From Ceratobasidium sp. AG-K (lineage: Eukaryota; Basidiomycota; Agaricomycetes; Cantharellales; Ceratobasidiaceae), in NCBI GenBank assembly GCA_037039685.1, contig JAWNGF010000002.1:930001-994000 (forward strand): 64,000 nucleotides of DNA, written 5' to 3'. Made by a program: the position numbers and the translations under genes. The notes below the pieces were generated by a model that was given only the letters and a program-made list of their open reading frames with translations, ran no database searches and was not told the origin of the DNA. Position 1 is the stretch's first letter. Each line of letters opens with the position of its first letter. Of this stretch, positions 59,159-64,000 are shown one piece after another.

Positions 59159-61709
59159 ATGGTCCAAACAGCACCGACCACAAAAGTTAGTTACCGGGTA
59201 CAATTGCCAGGGAATTGACTCTTTGATTGTTATAGACTAAATCAAAGGCAAGGTACCTAAAGGCGAAAAAGGAGCGACGCAAGAAACGACTCAAGTCCGC
59301 TGTTGTCTCAGCCGATGCGCCCACTCACAGGCGGACTCACGCTGAATCGGTAGTTGAATCTTCAGACGGGGAAGCAGATACTGGCGAAGATGAGGATACC
59401 GAAATTGTAGAGGCTACTGCGACTGAGTTACCCAAGGAAAAACAAAAGTACACAGCCGAGAATCAAGCGTCGCCCCGACCTTCGCCTTCTGCAGTTCCCG
59501 GAGACGATGAAGCCCATATGGATGAAGACACGGAACCTATTCCACCCAGCCCTGCTTCACCGAAAAACCCACCAGCATTGTTGTCTTTCCCGCTCCCAAC
59601 TCAACCTGCGCCGCCTTCTAAAGCGACACTTGCACTCCAAGGTCTAGACCGAGCAATACTCGAAGCAGAAATCATCGACCCCGCTGCGAGTGCGCCTATT
59701 CCTGCTTCTGGTGCGCCGGATCCACTTGGACTTGGACTAGACGACCGAATGCGAGAACGACTGGCAGAATTGGGGATCGAAAGCTTGTTTGCTGGTGAGT
59801 ATGCACCACGATATAGATCCAATCTTGCCTCACGCTTTTTATGCGGTAAATAGTGCAGACTGTCTTACTTCCCTTCCTACTCGGCACTCGTGCGTTACAC
59901 TGCCCTTATGATTCACCGCGAGATGCATGCGTATCAGCGCCGACGGGTAGTGGGAAAACGTTAGCATATGTGGTGCCGATGACTGAGGTATGTTCTATAA
60001 ACCCAACCTAGCAATTCAATGCCTAATACACGATTAGATTCTTTCAACCAGAATCGTAACCCGTTTACGAGCCTTGGTAGTGCTCCCAACGCGCGAACTT
60101 GCGACACAGGTCCGGGAGACGTTTGAGGCCGTAGCCAAAGGCCGGGGTCTCAAGGTATGTAAAATTTTCTGGCCTCGACATGAAATCTCACAGCTTTCCA
60201 GATTGCCATTGCAACCGGTCACAGCTCGTTTGCACATGAACAGTCTCAACTAATACAGACTTCTCCACCCTCGGCAATTCATCCTGTCCCACAATACCAC
60301 AGCAAAGTAGACATTCTTATTTGCACTCCTGGAAGGCTAACGGACCATCTGCACGGGACTCCTGGGTTCACGCTAGAACACTTGCGATTTTTGGTGAGCA
60401 AATGCTTGGAACTGATTATTGAAGTGGAGCTGAGCGGGTTAATTTTCTTAGGTTATAGATGAAGCCGACAGACTCATCACTCAGTCATTCCAGGATTGGC
60501 TTTCACACGTTCTAGAGGCTACTCAGCCTCCGAAATCAGATTTCCCTCCGACAGGCGAGTATACCAGCGGTGTCACGCGACCATAGTCTAACAAGAACTG
60601 AGCAGAGCTTGACGAGCCGTACAACTCTTCATGTCAAAAGCTGCTATTCTCCGCAACACTCACCCACGATCCAAGCAAGATTATTCCGCTTGGTCTGCGC
60701 GACCCCAGCTATTTTGTAATCGGCGATCAGGCGGGTGTCGGAGCTGAAGAAGAGACCTTTGCATTCCCTTCTACGCTGTCGGTATGTCTGCTATTATACT
60801 GCGCCATGCTTCTGATACTCAACCCTCGATACACAGGAACACATGTGTGTTTGCTCACCTTCAGAGAAGCCGCTTGTTCTATTCCACCTTGTGCATACAC
60901 ACGGTGTACGGAACGCACTCATCTTCACCAAATCGGCTGAATCGACTGCGAGACTGGTACATCTGTTTAGTTTCTTCGAGACAGCGAGGGGCGATGGGGG
61001 TGCAAAGGCCACGATGCAGGCGTACTCGAGCGATTTGAGTGGGTCCGAGAGGAAGAGCGTAATTGAGCGGTTCAAACAAGGAGGAATAGATCTGTAAGCG
61101 TCCACTCATTGCGGTTGGGGTTATACTGATGTCTATGCTAGTTTGGTATGCTCGGATCTCGTCGCTAGAGGGGTGGATATTAGTCATGTGGCGCATGTAG
61201 TTAGCTATGACGCTCCGGTAGATATGCGGAAATACGTTCACAGAGTTGGTCGGACTGCGCGGGCTGGTAGGGCAGGGGATGCCTGGTCGCTGGTGGAAGA
61301 CCAAGAGGCAAGTATGGGGTCTGGTGTGAAATAATCGGGAGCTAACATGATCCTGCAGGCGAGGTACTTTAAACAGATGCTGAAAAAGGCCGGTCACTTA
61401 GACGCGGTCAAGAAAATAAGGGTGAAGGAAAAGGACTTGGCTCCACTCCAGTCATCGTACGAGGTGAGCTCCCAATTGACTGCTGTGAGATTACAGCCGT
61501 ACTGAAACAACAAACAGACTGCGCTTCAAAACTTGAAAGAGATGTATACCCGGACCTCTGGACAAACACAAAATAATCAAGGGTGTTTTATGATAGCATT
61601 GTTCGACGTACTACCTGTATCTGCATTGTCTGTTTATGCGAACTCCGTACTTGACACTTGGACCGAGAAATCAAATTATTTATCCTCTCCCGCCCAGACA
61701 GGGGCTTGA
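59159..61709 (+). CDS. DBP6: ATP-dependent RNA helicase Dbp6/DDX51 type
   Basis: DEAD-box helicase for 60S ribosome assembly in the nucleolus. ATG 59159 starts MVQTAPTTK, an intron with donor GTTAGT follows, and exon 2 continues [20 protein letters not shown], a basic nucleolar-type stretch. An acidic, Pro/Ser-rich region of about 150 residues comes next. The helicase core is in order: [27 protein letters not shown] (I), [13 protein letters not shown] (Ia), [11 protein letters not shown] (Ib), [20 protein letters not shown] (II; the QSFQDW string is typical of Dbp6), [15 protein letters not shown] (III), [40 protein letters not shown] (V) and [20 protein letters not shown] (VI). The C-terminal exons read [20 protein letters not shown] and [20 protein letters not shown]. 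The first in-frame stop is at 61707-61709. About ten introns. Confidence 0.92.
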
Positions 61710-62411
61710 AAAGGAGGGCATATATGTCGTGATCGACGGTTAGGAGGTGGTGCTTGGTAAGCATGTACCAAATACAGAAGGCCAGCGAACACACCCGTTT
61801 TGTTTGACCACGAACATTAGTTGACTGCTCAGCCAGAAGCCAGCTCAGGAAGTATGAGAGCACGGGAGAAGGTGTCAAGGTCCAGCCAGCGTTTGGCATC
61901 CTACGCGGCCTAACGTAATTGGTAGGCCGTTGACCATTATCTGGAACTCGTTTTGAGCCATATGTGGTGCTACCCGGGCGAGGAGTACTTAGGTCCCGTA
62001 GACCTGTGAATCGAACGGCGCAAGTGGTACATGGTAACCTGACTGCGCATATACTCGCACGTTTGGATGGAATATATGCGGCATTTACGTTGCCGATTGG
62101 GAGCGATTTCACGGCACGGAACGATAACGGCGAGTACCATGCTATTGTCAGTTCCTCAGAGATTTAGGCTTAGTGTCCTTGATACGCAATAGTAGATTTA
62201 CCTTGCATCGAAGCGAGTGCTTCAGTATCCAGCTAGTATATACATCCCCTCAACTGCAAGTCAAGCGTGCTTTTGAAAGTAAGTTCGGCGTGGTACTGAG
62301 AAGTTCGTCAGGCGTCGAAAAAACTGAAGCTTGATCAAGTTGGGTGGAATCGACTCTGACGCGTACTCAATCTCACACACTATATACCTAACTACTATCA
62401 CATACGATATT
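61710..62411. other. Convergent intergenic region
   Basis: 702 bases between the helicase and the last gene. A 67-codon + frame (61964-62167) and a 174-codon - frame (61588-62112) overlap each other; neither shows a motif, so I do not call them genes. Confidence 0.35.
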
Positions 62412-63881
62412 TCATGCCAGATGTGGATTTCGGACCTTCCACTCTCCCACCCCATCGCCATTAAAAAACGGCTTCAAAGCATACAGACCCTCCATGTTTT
62501 GCTCAGAATCCTTCCGAGGGAAGTCTTCGAAAAGTTTTGTTCTGGCTAGGATGAGGCTGTAGTCTTGTTCCGCGCTCTCCGGGATTGCTTTGAAAACTTT
62601 AGACCCTCGTCCACGCACAACGATTTCATAGTGGTGATCATCGCGATGTACTGAGCCTTTGTTGCGTGTTGCGTGGGGTGATATGTCCTGAATGGTAACT
62701 GCGTTTTGGCTTGAGCTCGTGCCATCCCCAAACTCGATAATGATAGAGATCACAGGTTGGTCGAGGTTCGAAATGGTTAGCTCGCGGTCGATGTGGCAGG
62801 TTTCGGAGCACTTGCGGTTCTTGATCTGCAGGTTGATCGCAGATGTGTTCTCGAGAGCGATGCGCGACGTAACAGGGCCCATGTGGATAGGAATCACCGC
62901 GTCGATCGAGCGTTGGTTGTCTTTGGCTTGAATGGCCATCCCGCGTGCCAAGGCTGAGGCTAGATTGTGGGCCTGAAGCATCTCTGAGTTGCCAGCAAGC
63001 ACGAAGTGAGAGAAGCAAACGAAGGAATCTTTGAAGGCCTCTTCCAGAGAGGCGCCACCCTCTTTGCGTGTCACAGACTTCGCATGTAGAATAGTCGCAT
63101 GATGTTCCTCGGCAAATAAGGCGCGAAGGAAATCGAGAACAGGCACAGGTCGATGAAAGCGCGGTTCGTTCACGGGCCGGGCGATTCCCGGCTTTCGGAA
63201 ATGCTCTTGCAGAGCCATGTCGTGCGCGATTGTCATGAGTAGCCGAGCACAGAGCTCTTCTCGTTCTCCTCGTGCAAGGAAGCCATCCATACAAGCCTCG
63301 GAAAGAATCTTTGGGCCAAGATGTTGTATCCTGTCGGGGTAGGAGTCCTCGTCAAGGTACTGCGCCGCTGCCTCAGCAAGGATGGGCTCCGAGGGCGACC
63401 CGGCATGCATAAATTCTTGGTGCTCGGGGACTGCATAGACAACGCGCATATGCGACTCAAAGAGCGCTGACTCTTTCTTGCGCGAGGACTGCGTGGTGGA
63501 GTCGAACGCTATACCGATGCGCACACCGAGAGCTGCAAGCCTAGACTGGGATCGGCCCCCAACAACAAATCCATTGGTTAATTTTTTTCTGGCTAAAGCC
63601 AGCACATGCTCGCTCAGCTTGCTAGCTAGCCATGTCTTGTGATGCGCATACCACCTGTTCGGATACGCGTTAGTCGCCGAATCCGCCCTAGAATCAAGTG
63701 CATACAGGCTACGCCCGAACCCAACCATTACGCTTGTCCGACAGACATTCTCGAGTGTCCATTCCTCCGAAGCCTTGCCTAATTCTTGGGACACCACGCC
63801 CGCGAACAAATCGAAAGGCAGCTCGGTGAAAGGAGGGAAAACCCTGGGTCCTAGCCAAACCCGGGCTGATGGATAGCTCAT
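62412..63881 (-). CDS. Conserved protein of unknown function, probably C-terminal part of a larger gene
   Basis: A single long exon of about 490 codons ends KVRNPHLA-stop at 62412. The first in-frame ATG is 63881 (MSYPSARVWLG), but the frame stays open to about 63962 and beyond may continue through an intron outside the window, so the 5' end is not fixed. Blocks with protein-family character are TWLASKLSEHVLALARKKLT, IQHLGPKILSEACMDGFLAR, GEREELCARLLMTIAHDMAL, VPVLDFLRALFAEEHHATIL, DSFVCFSHFVLAGNSEMLQA and AVIPIHMGPVTSRIALENTS. From memory these resemble a large, poorly described agaricomycete family in which an AC..GF.ARGE..EL.ARLLLT.AHD block is followed by a restricted-nuclease-like or beta-rich C-domain; I cannot name a function. 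No signal peptide or membrane helix is seen. Confidence 0.7.
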   Translation of the reverse strand: MSYPSARVWLGPRVFPPFTELPFDLFAGVVSQELGKASEEWTLENVCRTSVMVGFGRSLYALDSRADSATNAYPNRWYAHHKTWLASKLSEHVLALARKKLTNGFVVGGRSQSRLAALGVRIGIAFDSTTQSSRKKESALFESHMRVVYAVPEHQEFMHAGSPSEPILAEAAAQYLDEDSYPDRIQHLGPKILSEACMDGFLARGEREELCARLLMTIAHDMALQEHFRKPGIARPVNEPRFHRPVPVLDFLRALFAEEHHATILHAKSVTRKEGGASLEEAFKDSFVCFSHFVLAGNSEMLQAHNLASALARGMAIQAKDNQRSIDAVIPIHMGPVTSRIALENTSAINLQIKNRKCSETCHIDRELTISNLDQPVISIIIEFGDGTSSSQNAVTIQDISPHATRNKGSVHRDDHHYEIVVRGRGSKVFKAIPESAEQDYSLILARTKLFEDFPRKDSEQNMEGLYALKPFFNGDGVGEWKVRNPHLA

Positions 63882-64000
63882 TGCCGGAGGGGCGAATCCT
63901 CGAAGATGTGAATTTGTTGATAGGAAAATGAAGAATACCTGGAATAGCTCGAGCTTTGCCAATACTGTTCCTAAGTTATGGTAAGGCGTGCAGTGCTGTT

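Noticed and set aside
61588..62112. 174-codon minus-strand frame behind the helicase
   Set aside because: No recognisable domain, basic/cysteine composition typical of chance frames, and it overlaps the 3' end of the helicase gene.
1..64000. CRISPR arrays, bacterial operons, phage or plasmid functions
   Set aside because: Spliceosomal introns throughout and eukaryotic gene families only; no array of spaced repeats was seen.

Overview
The window reads as nuclear DNA of a filamentous basidiomycete. Nearly every gene is cut by short GT-AG introns of about 45-60 bases, gene density is high, strands are mixed, and the families (PDR-type ABC pumps, monocarboxylate-like MFS carriers, F-box proteins, heme-thiolate peroxidase pieces, secreted serine carboxypeptidases) are typical of Agaricomycetes. 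The combination looks most like Rhizoctonia/Ceratobasidiaceae, but that assignment is inference from protein style, not a database match.

Left part (1-27 kb): an accessory region built from a duplicated transporter module in inverted orientation. Arm A has the 3' half of a PDR pump (1-2175, +), a truncated F-box gene (2501, +), a full F-box gene (3263-5300, -) and an MFS carrier (5738-7834, -). Arm B has an MFS carrier (16637-18651, +), an F-box gene (19098-20981, -) and a complete PDR pump (21313-27068, -). Read from the pump outwards, both arms show pump, 325-331 bp spacer, F-box start, then an MFS gene facing the pump. Between the arms lie a gene-poor 4 kb stretch with decayed sequence, a DHA1-type MFS gene (11815-14076, -) and the housekeeping gene for eIF4A (14655-16139, +).

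Transition (27-31 kb): a trypsin-like protease gene with an apparent frameshift (28933-30530, -). It sits between what look like the two ends of a heme-thiolate peroxidase gene.

Housekeeping block (31.4-44.5 kb): RNA polymerase III subunit Rpc82, a conserved fungal protein, a membrane protein, mitochondrial nuclease Nuc1, V-ATPase subunit H, TRAPPC13 and splicing factor Syf1. The genes are tightly packed, with two compact divergent promoters.

Right part (44.8-64 kb): two tandem secreted serine carboxypeptidases, a GT4 glycosyltransferase with a C-terminal membrane segment, trimethyllysine dioxygenase (carnitine synthesis), three small single-pass membrane proteins in a row, a Dbp6/DDX51 ribosome-biogenesis helicase, and a conserved protein of unknown role at the edge.

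Exon boundaries were worked out by eye from reading frames and GT/AG signals. Gene ends given here are firm where a stop codon was checked; internal splice sites and some 5' ends are approximate, as stated in the entries.
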